Assembly: GCA_023380675.1 (NCBI GenBank)
Contig: JAMCRS010000189.1
Coordinates: forward strand, 1-9,227
Direction: 5' to 3'
DNA: 9,227 bases
Source of the DNA: Chloroflexota bacterium
GTDB lineage: Bacteria; Chloroflexota; Anaerolineae; UBA4142
A program made the translations under genes and the position numbers. Each line of letters opens with the position of its first letter. Position 1 is the stretch's first letter. The notes under the pieces are model-generated. The model did not search any database. It was not told the origin of the DNA and saw only the letters and a program-made list of their open reading frames with translations. Positions 1 to 6,687 of this stretch are shown one piece after another.

Positions 1-1138
1 GCGTCGCCAGGGGAGGCGCGGCGTCCAATCCCATGCCGCCGGCGGCATTCACGTTCCCGGCGATGAGATTCAACGACTGGACCGCGGCGAGTGCGTCCGC
101 ACCGTTGGTCTGGCCAGTCAGCGTGCTCCCGGGAATCGCCAGCGGCCGGCCCGCCTGCGCAAAGATGCGTGCAAGCTCTCCGAGCGTGCTGGCTGAAAGG
201 TCACTTGCCGCGGCTGCCTCGTTCACGGTCGTGGTCCCGGCGAATGCCCGGGCGAGCGAGGCCCGTTCCGTCGACCCCAGTGATTTATCGGCAATGATGC
301 GCGCGATCGCCTGCGCGACGATTCCCTCTGCGCCCGGGCGAATCGGGAGCCAGCGATCGGCTTTGGCGCCGGTGATTGACATCTTGGGTTCGAGTTGGAC
401 CAGATAGCCGCGCTTGCCGAGTTCCTGGCTTCGTAGGCCGCCGAATTCCGCGCCGTAACGTACGGCCGACAGCCAAGTCGAGGCAAGGTCTGCCCCGAAC
501 GAAAACACGACGTCTGCCCGGCCAAGGTCGTAGCTCGGGAGCGCGGCGCGTCCGAACAATCGGCGGCTCGTCTCTCTCAGCAGTGCGTAGCCGTGATAGG
601 CCGTATAGAGGTCGAACGTGATGGGAGACGGCGCGCCGAGGGCGCCCGTGAGTCGGCTGAACAGATCGTAGAGATGACCCGACATGGTCGAATTGCCCCA
701 GACGGCGATGTGGTCGCCGGCGGCCCGGACCCGCTCGAAAAGAGAGTTGATCCCTTCGTTCCAACTGATGGGGGCGAACTGCCGCGTTCCGCGCGGGCTC
801 TGCCGGGCCGGGCTGGTCAGCCGATCTGGATCGTAGAGCACCTGGAGTGCGGCCTGACCGCGCGCACATGATTTGCCTTGGTTCAAGGGATGCTCGCCGT
901 TGCCTTCGATCTTTTTCGCACGGCCATTCATAATTCGAGTGACGATGCCGCAGCCGGCCGGGCATTGACGACACGTGCTGGCGTACCAGGTCGCCGTGCC
1001 GGCCAACTGCTCTTCCGGCGGACGAACATACGGTTCGAGCGTCACCCACTGGCTGGGAGTCTGGCAGCCCGCCAGGACGGCAGAGCCGCTGGCGACGACG
1101 CCGAGCTTAATGAAATCGCGACGTGAGATTCCCCCCAT
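1..1138 (-). CDS. ActB-like molybdopterin oxidoreductase, Tat-exported lipoprotein, N-terminal part only
   Basis: The first 379 residues of a molybdopterin-family oxidoreductase are visible; the frame is open to the left edge, so the C-terminus is missing. The start is the ATG at 1138, with an AGGAG Shine-Dalgarno at 1145-1149 that overlaps the upstream gene's stop. The N-terminus has a Tat motif (SRRDFIK, residues 5-11) running into a lipobox LAGC (Cys25), so the protein is probably exported folded and lipid-anchored. Cys56, Cys59, Cys63 and Cys91 form CX2CX3CX27C, the usual [4Fe-4S] site of this superfamily. Later segments (WGNSTMSG near 155 and SFGADLASTW near 223) match the molybdopterin-binding fold. 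With the pentaheme cytochrome just upstream, the best guess is the ActB subunit of an alternative complex III or a related quinol oxidoreductase. Known ActB proteins usually lack the N-terminal cluster and the cofactor, so a catalytically active relative is possible. Family confidence is high; exact complex is moderate. Confidence 0.85.
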   Translation of the reverse strand, partial: MGGISRRDFIKLGVVASGSAVLAGCQTPSQWVTLEPYVRPPEEQLAGTATWYASTCRQCPAGCGIVTRIMNGRAKKIEGNGEHPLNQGKSCARGQAALQVLYDPDRLTSPARQSPRGTRQFAPISWNEGINSLFERVRAAGDHIAVWGNSTMSGHLYDLFSRLTGALGAPSPITFDLYTAYHGYALLRETSRRLFGRAALPSYDLGRADVVFSFGADLASTWLSAVRYGAEFGGLRSQELGKRGYLVQLEPKMSITGAKADRWLPIRPGAEGIVAQAIARIIADKSLGSTERASLARAFAGTTTVNEAAAASDLSASTLGELARIFAQAGRPLAIPGSTLTGQTNGADALAAVQSLNLIAGNVNAAGGMGLDAAPPLAT

Positions 1139-1144
1139 CCCAAA

Positions 1145-1149
1145 CTCCT
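1145..1149 (-). promoter_or_regulatory. Ribosome binding site of the ActB-like gene, overlapping the ActA-like stop codon
   Basis: AGGAG lies 6 nt before the ATG at 1138 and shares bases with the TAG stop of the pentaheme cytochrome gene. This fixes the downstream start and suggests translational coupling of the two subunits. Confidence 0.7.
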
Positions 1150-1705
1150 ACTTGTGGCACGTGATGCATTCGATCAACTGCGGCGCGTTGGGTTGTTTCT
1201 CGTGGCACCCCAGGCAGAAACCCATCGTGAATTGCGCCGTCGGCTTGACGACCGTCATGTGGCCGACGTCGCCGTGGCAGGTTTCGCAGTTGAGGCCGGC
1301 AACCGTCACGTGGACCGCGTGACTGAAATAGACAAAGCGGGGAAGGCGGTTGACGCGAACCCAGGGAATTGGTTTTTGCGCCTGCCAGTACGCGGCGACC
1401 TTTTGGACTTCGGGATTGTCGGTCGCGATCGTCCGGTGACATCCCATGCAGCGGTCGACGCTCGGGATGCCGGCAACGGCCGACTGGGTAGCGCCGGTGT
1501 GGCAGAAGAGACAGGGTATCCCGGCCTGGACCATCACCTCATGGTTGAACGCAATCGGTTGTTGATATGCGGCCTCGGCGGTGGAGGCGTGAACGGCATA
1601 CGCGCTGCCGAGAACGACAAGCAGCACGACGACGATCGCCAGCGCCGTAAGCCGTGGGTGTCTTTGAACTGCCGCTCGAGTCGTATTCCACGCGCGAATG
1701 GGCAT
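1148..1705 (-). CDS. actA: Pentaheme c-type cytochrome, membrane-anchored, ActA-like
   Basis: A 185-residue protein with one N-terminal hydrophobic helix (about residues 20-38) that acts as a signal or membrane anchor, followed by a periplasmic domain. It carries exactly five CXXCH heme-binding motifs starting at Cys65, Cys86, Cys140, Cys164 and Cys180. Extra histidines (for example His55 in FNHEVM and His129/His132 in FSHAVH) are placed to be axial ligands. The pattern IPWVRVNRLPRFVYFSHAVH is typical of the cytochrome c3/c7-like family that includes ActA of alternative complex III. The start is the ATG at 1705; an in-frame TGA lies 12 nt upstream with no other start between, though no clear ribosome binding site is visible. 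It ends 9 nt before the ActB-like start and was probably co-transcribed with it, passing electrons from the quinol-oxidising core to soluble carriers. Assignment as ActA rather than another multiheme cytochrome rests on heme number, size and gene order. Confidence 0.85.
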   Translation of the reverse strand: MPIRAWNTTRAAVQRHPRLTALAIVVVLLVVLGSAYAVHASTAEAAYQQPIAFNHEVMVQAGIPCLFCHTGATQSAVAGIPSVDRCMGCHRTIATDNPEVQKVAAYWQAQKPIPWVRVNRLPRFVYFSHAVHVTVAGLNCETCHGDVGHMTVVKPTAQFTMGFCLGCHEKQPNAPQLIECITCHK

Positions 1706-2408
1706 CGCAGAGTCCGGTCAAGAATCCTGGTCGAGATTGCCGGGAAACGAATCACACGAGGTGCCGCAATCCTGGTGATGTGAAAGTCGTTTCATGCGCT
1801 TGACGTGGTGCTCCGTTGGACGATCCTCGCCGAGAAATGCCGGGTGGCCCTTCTGAAACCGCCGGCCCGGCGAAGCACTACGCCGACCGGCTCACTATAA
1901 CATGGCGCCCCGGAGTTGAACTTAAGGCGGGCTAAAGCTTTCCTTCAGGATACCTTATGGGAAGAGAACGAGAATTGCATCGTCTCTGGTCGCGCCGTTA
2001 ACAGCGCTTGCTGTCAAAATGAATCGACAAGTGCCAGCGTCGTTCGAAATGCCGCGCGACGATCGGGTTGGACGGCAACCCAATCCACGCCGCCGAGCGT
2101 TCGGTTGGTTCCGCGCGCGTGAATTGCCGCGACCCCGTATAGACTGTCGGTCTCACCGGCGCGGCAGGGAGGCCGCGCTGTCTTCGCACGAAGAGAGGAC
2201 GTACGTCTAGACCGCTGGGCGGACGGAGTCGCACAATCCGGCAGACGAGGCGATCCGCGAGTCGCTTCCAGAGAACGCGTCTGGCCCGGGTCGAATTCGA
2301 TCCCTGCGAGAACCTTAACGAAACTCTTACAAACGAATTGCGAACCAGACGCGGACAAGTGTGCGATAACTTTAGCTGAATTTTAGCATTGCGGGCCGGC
2401 GACGGTGC
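1706..2408. other. Divergent intergenic region with no recognised gene
   Basis: About 700 nt between the minus-strand cytochrome gene and the plus-strand DUF488 gene. Open frames exist on both strands, but none has a recognisable family, ribosome binding site or plausible composition. It probably holds promoters for both directions. On the minus strand a frame with a 25-residue ATG-started end (1718-1795) stops 12 nt before the cytochrome start; it could be a leader peptide or chance. The left half also has a GC-rich hairpin at 1862-1890. The right half becomes more AT-rich near 2310-2390, as expected near a promoter. Confidence 0.5.
1894..1899 (-). promoter_or_regulatory. Possible -10 element for the cytochrome operon
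   Basis: Read on the minus strand this is TATAGT, about 190 nt upstream of the pentaheme cytochrome start. No good -35 element stands at the right distance, so this is only a candidate. A GC-rich imperfect hairpin (CCGG...CGGCG at 1862-1872 with CGCCG...CCGG at 1881-1890) lies just downstream, in what would be the 5' leader. Confidence 0.2.
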
Positions 2409-2414
2409 TATACT
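2386..2414 (+). promoter_or_regulatory. Candidate sigma-70 promoter for the DUF488 gene
   Basis: TATACT at 2409-2414 is a good -10 element, about 40 nt before the DUF488 start at 2455. The hexamer 17 nt upstream (GCATTG, 2386-2391) is only a weak -35. An AT-rich stretch (GAATTTTAGC) lies just before it. Because this promoter sits inside the longer open frame, it supports the start at 2455 rather than one near 2389. Confidence 0.45.
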
Positions 2415-2454
2415 AAAGGCGTTGGCCAACGGACCGAACGAAAAGAAGGCAGCG

Positions 2455-2877
2455 ATGATACAGACCAAGCGGGTATACGATTCCGCCAGTCCGCGCGACG
2501 GCAAACGTTTTTTGGTCGAGCGGCTGTGGCCGCGTGGGATGTCAAAGAGCAGTCTACGGTTCGACGCTTGGTTGAAAGAAGTGGCGCCGAGCGACGCGCT
2601 GCGCCGGTGGTTTGCGCACGATCCGGCCAAATGGCTGCAGTTCAAGCAGCGGTACGCGGCGGAACTGACGAGTCGTCGCGACGCGCTCGAGCCGCTCGTC
2701 GCGGCGGCCCTCAAAGGCACGGTGACATTGTTGTACAGCGCGCGCGATGTCGAGCACAACAGTGCGGTGGTTCTCAAGGCCTATTTGGAGAAACGAGTGA
2801 CGAATCGCCGGTCAAAAGCGCAAAGCTCCACGAGAACTGCCGTCGCGCGACGCCGGGCCGGGCGGTCTAGAAGATGA
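2455..2877 (+). CDS. DUF488 (YeaO-type) family protein with a basic C-terminal tail
   Basis: A 140-residue cytosolic protein of the DUF488/COG3189 family, whose biochemical role is not established. Family hallmarks are visible: RVYD near residues 6-9, LVERLWPRG at 20-28, WLKEVAPSDALRRWF at 39-53 and LLYSARDVEHNSAVVL at 92-107. The ATG at 2455 is chosen because GAAGG stands 5 nt upstream and because a -10 element lies inside the longer frame that opens near 2389. The conserved family core ends at about residue 115. Beyond it is a tail in which 12 of the 28 residues from Lys113 onward are Arg or Lys, perhaps a nucleic-acid-binding extension or read-through into a GC-rich stretch. Its neighbours do not suggest a function. 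Confidence 0.85.
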   Translation: MIQTKRVYDSASPRDGKRFLVERLWPRGMSKSSLRFDAWLKEVAPSDALRRWFAHDPAKWLQFKQRYAAELTSRRDALEPLVAAALKGTVTLLYSARDVEHNSAVVLKAYLEKRVTNRRSKAQSSTRTAVARRRAGRSRR

Positions 2878-2904
2878 CGAGCCCCTGGCACGACCGGGCT
2901 TGTC
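2876..2904 (+). terminator. Hairpin at the end of the DUF488 gene, possible terminator
   Basis: GACGAGCCC (2876-2884) pairs with GGGCTTGTC (2896-2904) over nine positions including one G-T wobble, with an 11-nt loop. It begins within the stop codon. There is no run of T afterwards, so intrinsic termination is uncertain; it may instead protect the mRNA end. Confidence 0.35.
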
Positions 2905-2985
2905 TTCGAGGCAAGGCGCTCGGCGACTCTCTCAGGCGGAGGTTGCGTCCAATTCGCGGAGGAGGATGAGATACGAGAGTGCGGA

Positions 2986-2991
2986 AAGGAG
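2986..2991 (+). promoter_or_regulatory. Ribosome binding site of the cupredoxin gene
   Basis: AAGGAG stands 8 nt before the ATG at 3000. This decides the start: the frame is open further upstream to a GTG at 2979, but starting at 3000 gives a clean lipoprotein signal peptide. Confidence 0.75.
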
Positions 2992-2999
2992 ATGCTAGA

Positions 3000-3380
3000 A
3001 TGTATCGCCGATTGATGTTTCTGATTGTCGTGGGAGCGATCCTGGTGGCGGCGCTTGCGGGGTGCGGCGGCGCAAGCAGCGCCAGCGCTGCCGGAACTGG
3101 TACGGCGCAAAATGTGAGCATGACCGCTACGGAGTTCAAATACGACCCGAGCACCATCAATGCGTCGCCCGGTCAGACGATCGACCTGACCTTAAAGAAC
3201 ACCGGCAGCGTTCAGCACACATGGGTGCTGAACCCGGCGCACGTCAAGATGACCGTCGACCCGGGCAAGAGCGTCTCGCAAACGTTCCAGGCGCCGACGA
3301 CACCCGGGACGTACCAGTTCTATTGCGACGAGCCGGGTCACAAGGAGGCCGGCATGGTCGGCCAGCTGATCGTCAAGTAA
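3000..3380 (+). CDS. Cupredoxin (plastocyanin-like) lipoprotein
   Basis: A 126-residue blue-copper electron carrier. Residues 1-22 are a lipoprotein signal peptide (two arginines, a hydrophobic core, then LAGC with Cys22 as the lipidation site). A low-complexity Ala/Ser/Gly linker follows to about residue 37, then a single cupredoxin beta-sandwich. The type 1 copper ligands can be seen: His73 (VQHTW), Cys109, His114 and Met119 in YCDEPGHKEAGM, the usual C-x4-H-x4-M spacing. It is therefore expected to be tethered to a membrane on the extracytoplasmic side and to shuttle single electrons. A redox partner cannot be named from sequence; the pentaheme cytochrome module on the other strand is one candidate. 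It lies 122 nt after the DUF488 gene, with a hairpin between, so it may have its own promoter, though none is evident. Confidence 0.92.
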   Translation: MYRRLMFLIVVGAILVAALAGCGGASSASAAGTGTAQNVSMTATEFKYDPSTINASPGQTIDLTLKNTGSVQHTWVLNPAHVKMTVDPGKSVSQTFQAPTTPGTYQFYCDEPGHKEAGMVGQLIVK

Positions 3381-3398
3381 GCTTGCTCGACGATAGGG

Positions 3399-3433
3399 GC
3401 AGATGTGCGAACCGGCGAGCCCGGCACATCTGC
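3399..3433 (+). terminator. Perfect 10-bp inverted repeat after the cupredoxin gene
   Basis: GCAGATGTGC (3399-3408) and GCACATCTGC (3424-3433) form a perfect 10-bp stem around a 15-nt loop, starting 18 nt after the cupredoxin stop. No T-run follows on the plus strand, so it is either an unusual terminator or an mRNA-stabilising hairpin. It lies directly before the 5'-truncated ClC frame. Confidence 0.5.
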
Positions 3434-3436
3434 ACT

Positions 3437-5194
3437 GTGACACGTCGCGGAGACGGGTTAGGCCATCATCAGACACGAGGTTGTGGCAACAATGAAGACT
3501 CCCTCTTTTTCTTTCAACGTTGGGATACTGTGCTTGTCTCGCCGGCCGGAAACCACCTCGGCTTGCTCGAAATCGCGGTGCCGGTCGTCGGCGCTCTGAT
3601 CGTGGGCCTGATGGCCCGCTATGGATCAGAGCGGATTCGCGGGCACGGGATTCCCGAGGCCATCGAGGCGATCCTGATCAATGGCAGCCGCGTCGAGCCA
3701 AAGGTGGCGTTCTGGAAGCCTCTTTCGTCGGCCGTGTCGATCGGTTCGGGCGGTCCCTTCGGCGCGGAGGGACCGATTATCATGAGCGGCGGCGCCATTG
3801 GATCGCTCGTCGCTCAGTTCATGCATTTGACCAGCGCCGAGCGCAAGACTCTTTTGGTCGCCGGCGCCGCGGCCGGCATGTCGGCGACCTTTGCCGCGCC
3901 GGTGTCGGCGGTGCTGCTTGCGGTCGAGGTCCTCCTGTTCGAATGGAAGCCGCGCAGCCTGATCCCGGTCGCGTGCGCGAGCGCGACCGCGGCCGTCATC
4001 CGCCCTGTGCTGCTTGGCACGGGTCCGCTTTTTCCCACGCCAGCGCATCCGGCCAACATCGGACCCCTGGGCCTGCTCGGCTGTGTGGGGCTGGGAATTC
4101 TCGCCGGCGGATTGGCGATGGTCATGACCCAGGCAGTGTATGCGGCAGAAGATACGTTCCGGAAATTGCCTATCCACTGGATGTGGTGGCCGGCAATTGG
4201 CGGTCTCGTCGTTGGGATCGGCGGTCTGATCTTTCCACCGGCGCTTGGAGTGGGCTATGACACCATCGGGCGGCTGATCGGGGGCGATGTACCTACGCAG
4301 TTGATTTTGGGCATTCTGCTGGTCAAATCGGTTATCTGGACAGTTTCGCTCGGCTCAGGAACCTCGGGCGGCGTGTTGGCGCCGCTGCTCATGATGGGCG
4401 GGGCGCTGGGTGCATTGGCCGGAATCGTGTTACCCGACCAAGGCGCCGGTTTTTGGCCTCTCATCGGCATGGCTGCAGTCCTGGCCGGCACGCTGAGAGC
4501 GCCTTTGACCGGCGTGGTATTCACGCTCGAGCTGACACACGATGTGAATTCGCTGCTGCCGCTCCTGGTCGCCTGTTTTCTCGCGTATGGAGTGACGGTG
4601 CTCGTGCTGCGACGCTCGATTCTGACTGAGAAGGTGGCTCGGCGGGGATACCATATTAGCGGCGAATACGCGGTTGATCCGCTCGAAATTCTCTTTGCGC
4701 GCGAGGTCATGCGGTCGAATGCCATTGCGCTGCCAGAGGACGTCACGGCCGAGGCGGTAGTGCAGCAGTTCGATAATACGAGCATGCCGCGCGGTCAGCT
4801 GCTCTACCCCGTCATCGATCGAGATGGGAATATGCTTGGCGCGGTCACACGCGGGAGACTCGAACATTGGGTAGCCAGTCATCGCGACGAATCCGGCTTT
4901 ACGCCTCTTCGCGAAATCGTAATCCGTAATCCCGTAATCGCCTATCCGGACGAGCCGATGCGGGTCGTCGTCACGCGCATGGCCGACACGGGACTGACGT
5001 GCTTTCCGGTCGTGGAGCACGGCAGCTCGCGCAAACTGCTGGGGATGATCTCGCTGAGCGACGTGCTCAAAGCGCGAACGCTGAATCTGGACGCAGAGCG
5101 GAGACACGGCTCGGGTCTCATACGTGCGCCGCGATCGCGGACATACCCAGCGACGGGATTGCTCTCGGCACCCCGTGCGCGCTTGTTTGCCTAA
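3437..5194 (+). CDS. ClC-family chloride channel/transporter with CBS pair, N-terminally truncated
   Basis: A ClC anion channel or transporter followed by two CBS domains. Numbered from a tentative GTG at 3437 (585 residues), homology begins abruptly near residue 23 (LFFFQRW), at the end of helix B of the ClC fold. Helices C to R follow: GHGIPEA (69-75), GGPFGAEGP with gating Glu111, SATFAAPVSAVLLAVE (149-164), GSGTSGGVLAP (306-316) and RAPLTGVVFTLE (354-365). CBS domains lie at about 423-480 and 493-546 and probably sense nucleotides. Helices A and B, about 65 residues in E. coli ClcA, have no counterpart in any frame upstream. No start has a good ribosome binding site; GTG 3437, GTG 3530 and an out-of-frame ATG at 3492 are candidates. 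Compared with ClcA, the proton glutamate Glu203 aligns with Val165 and Tyr445 with Leu396. Family is certain; function is doubtful, and it may be a pseudogene. Confidence 0.8.
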   Translation: MTRRGDGLGHHQTRGCGNNEDSLFFFQRWDTVLVSPAGNHLGLLEIAVPVVGALIVGLMARYGSERIRGHGIPEAIEAILINGSRVEPKVAFWKPLSSAVSIGSGGPFGAEGPIIMSGGAIGSLVAQFMHLTSAERKTLLVAGAAAGMSATFAAPVSAVLLAVEVLLFEWKPRSLIPVACASATAAVIRPVLLGTGPLFPTPAHPANIGPLGLLGCVGLGILAGGLAMVMTQAVYAAEDTFRKLPIHWMWWPAIGGLVVGIGGLIFPPALGVGYDTIGRLIGGDVPTQLILGILLVKSVIWTVSLGSGTSGGVLAPLLMMGGALGALAGIVLPDQGAGFWPLIGMAAVLAGTLRAPLTGVVFTLELTHDVNSLLPLLVACFLAYGVTVLVLRRSILTEKVARRGYHISGEYAVDPLEILFAREVMRSNAIALPEDVTAEAVVQQFDNTSMPRGQLLYPVIDRDGNMLGAVTRGRLEHWVASHRDESGFTPLREIVIRNPVIAYPDEPMRVVVTRMADTGLTCFPVVEHGSSRKLLGMISLSDVLKARTLNLDAERRHGSGLIRAPRSRTYPATGLLSAPRARLFA

Positions 5195-5382
5195 CGCCGT
5201 TCAGAGACCTCAAATCGCTGGGTTTTCCGCATGGGACTAACCTTCCCCGTTTGACACAGCGAGGACAATTCCCTCGTGGCCGTTTGGCGAATGAAGATTT
5301 CTTGCGAACCTTCCCTCTGCGATCTGCGGCTAGGTCTGAATCGGATTCGAATGTCTAGTTCTGTGGAAATGCGCGCAAGCGA
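5195..5382. other. Intergenic region before the sulfite-oxidase-like gene
   Basis: About 190 nt with no recognisable gene. A TTGACA at about 5248 has no matching -10, so I do not call it a promoter. Nothing else stands out. Confidence 0.4.
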
Positions 5383-5410
5383 TTGACACCGCAATTCAGA
5401 AAGCTATAAT
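5383..5410 (+). promoter_or_regulatory. Near-consensus sigma-70 promoter for the sulfite-oxidase-like gene
   Basis: TTGACA (5383-5388) and TATAAT (5405-5410) both match consensus perfectly, separated by 16 nt. Transcription would start near 5417, leaving a leader of about 117 nt before the chosen start at 5534. The surrounding sequence is more AT-rich than its flanks. Confidence 0.8.
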
Positions 5411-5455
5411 TCCTCGACAACATGCGCGTTGGCGCAGCGTGGTTCGCCCGGCAGA

Positions 5456-5474
5456 GGCGCGCGTCGGGCGCGCC
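5456..5474 (+). promoter_or_regulatory. GC hairpin in the leader of the sulfite-oxidase-like gene
   Basis: GGCGCGC (5456-5462) pairs perfectly with GCGCGCC (5468-5474) around a 5-nt loop. It lies between the promoter and the start codon. No role can be assigned; I see no match to a known riboswitch. Confidence 0.35.
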
Positions 5475-5533
5475 AGTCTCGGATGAGCGAAGCAAGCTCC
5501 GTCCTGGCTGATTCCGACGAAAGGATAAGACGA

Positions 5534-6163
5534 GTGCCTGACAATCCTATCGACAAAGTACTTCGCCTCAAGCGCGCAAACCCAAAGCGCCCGTTTGACC
5601 CCAAGGGTGGGAGACTTCCTCCCGGTCAGTATCTCACCGAGAAATTCCCTGTCCTGCACTATGGGGGTGTGCCGCGTTTCGATCCCAAGACCTGGGACCT
5701 CAAGGTCTGGGGACTGGTAGAGAATCCGATCCGGCTGACGTGGAACGAATTCCTCGCGCTGCCGACCAAACGTGTCGTCGCCGACATTCATTGCGTCACC
5801 CGTTGGAGCAAGCTCGACACAGCCTGGGAGGGCGTGCCGTGGTCGTGGGTGTTGGAGAAAGTCAGGCCGAAGCCGGAAGCCGGGTATGTTATGGCGCACT
5901 GCGAGTTCGGCTTTACCGCCAATGTGCCGTTAACGGAGCTTGCCGCCGACGAGAACGCGCTCCTCGCCTACCAGTACGACGACAAGCCGCTCGAGCCGGA
6001 CCACGGATATCCGATGCGGCTTTTTGTGCCGCACCTGTACTTTTGGAAATCGGCCAAATGGCTGCGCGGCATCGAATTCATGCCGGCCGACCGTCCCGGC
6101 TTTTGGGAAGGATACGGCTACCACATGCGGGGCGACCCATGGACCGAGGAGCGGTTTTCCTAG
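5534..6163 (+). CDS. Cytosolic sulfite-oxidase-like molybdopterin oxidoreductase
   Basis: A 209-residue protein of the sulfite-oxidase molybdopterin fold (COG2041), single-domain, lacking heme and dimerisation domains. Family segments are clear: RLPPGQYLTEKFPVLHYG (27-44), DIHCVTRWSKLD (84-95) with the molybdenum-ligating Cys87, and LYFWKSAKWLRGIEF near 165-179. There is no signal peptide or Tat motif, so it should act in the cytoplasm; the substrate is unknown, and sulfite should not be assumed. The GTG at 5534 is preferred because AAAGGA stands about 8 nt upstream and homology begins just after it. The same frame is open upstream to an ATG at 5483 and a TTG at 5429, but those have no ribosome binding site. 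It has its own strong promoter and no close partner gene; its electron acceptor is not evident here. It is convergent with the HD-GYP gene. Confidence 0.9.
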   Translation: MPDNPIDKVLRLKRANPKRPFDPKGGRLPPGQYLTEKFPVLHYGGVPRFDPKTWDLKVWGLVENPIRLTWNEFLALPTKRVVADIHCVTRWSKLDTAWEGVPWSWVLEKVRPKPEAGYVMAHCEFGFTANVPLTELAADENALLAYQYDDKPLEPDHGYPMRLFVPHLYFWKSAKWLRGIEFMPADRPGFWEGYGYHMRGDPWTEERFS

Positions 6164-6164
6164 T

Positions 6165-6181
6165 CCTTGATACCGTCAAGG
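6165..6181 (+). terminator. Short hairpin after the sulfite-oxidase-like gene
   Basis: CCTTGA (6165-6170) pairs with TCAAGG (6176-6181) around a 5-nt loop, one base after the stop codon. No T-run follows, so terminator function is weakly supported. Confidence 0.25.
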
Positions 6182-6591
6182 TCAAGTGGTAGGTTCTCGG
6201 TCCACAGCACATTTGAGCCGGATTCTGAATCAAGGGCGAACCGCGAAGAGCGTGAATCAGGTTCCGTCGATTCATGGGCTCGGCAACAGCAGTTGGATTT
6301 CCGCCCGGCCGGCGAATCGGCCACGCCGGCGCGATCGTCCAGACCGGTTCCGACAGCTCCGACGAAAAGGTCGCCGCTCGGCTGGCGTTCGCGTTGCGGA
6401 AACGCCGAGCGAGGCGCCGGCGATGACGCGCCGCGTACTTGCCGAGCTTGCGGTCGAATCCTGACCGTTGCGTGGCGCCGTCACTCACGACTCGGTCGCT
6501 TCATTTCGTGGCCGGCGACTTGTGGCATACGCAAAGCCATGTGCTTCTCGGATCCGCTCGCACGAGGGCAGATCGAGAGAGAGGTCGAGGC

Positions 6592-6687
6592 CTAGGCTCC
6601 TTTGGACTCGAGCATCATGGTTTGCTCGTCGTAGTCGTCGAAACGTCGATAGGGTCGGACCGGGGACGGGTGCTGTGCATCCGCCAT
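6592..6687 (-). CDS. Possible 31-residue small protein, unknown
   Basis: From the ATG at 6687 this frame reads a short, acidic, Tyr/Asp-rich peptide (it includes PYRRFDDYDEQTMMLES) and ends in TAG. Its composition is less skewed than other frames nearby, which is the only reason to list it. The ribosome binding site is poor (CAGGG about 9 nt upstream), and the frame extends upstream without a clear start. I do not recognise a family. It may be the tail of a decayed gene or chance. Confidence 0.2.
   Translation of the reverse strand: MADAQHPSPVRPYRRFDDYDEQTMMLESKGA

Noticed and set aside
285..1049. A 254-codon open frame on the minus strand
   Set aside because: It lies out of frame inside the molybdopterin oxidoreductase gene, is arginine-rich and matches no family; it is a GC-rich shadow.
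1998..2777. A 259-codon minus-strand frame antisense to the DUF488 gene
   Set aside because: No recognisable domain or start signal, and it overlaps a well-supported gene on the other strand.
3062..3436. Upstream extension of the ClC frame through the cupredoxin gene
   Set aside because: The frame is open but its translation there is low-complexity and overlaps the clear cupredoxin gene in another frame; it contains no membrane helix that could supply helices A and B.
3492..3560. ATG at 3492 as the ClC start
   Set aside because: It is out of frame with the ClC sequence; using it would need a frameshift within the first few codons, and it would still not supply helices A and B.
5411..5533. 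Molybdenum-cofactor riboswitch upstream of the sulfite-oxidase-like gene
   Set aside because: The leader is long enough and contains a hairpin, but I cannot match the Moco riboswitch core; no support beyond gene function.
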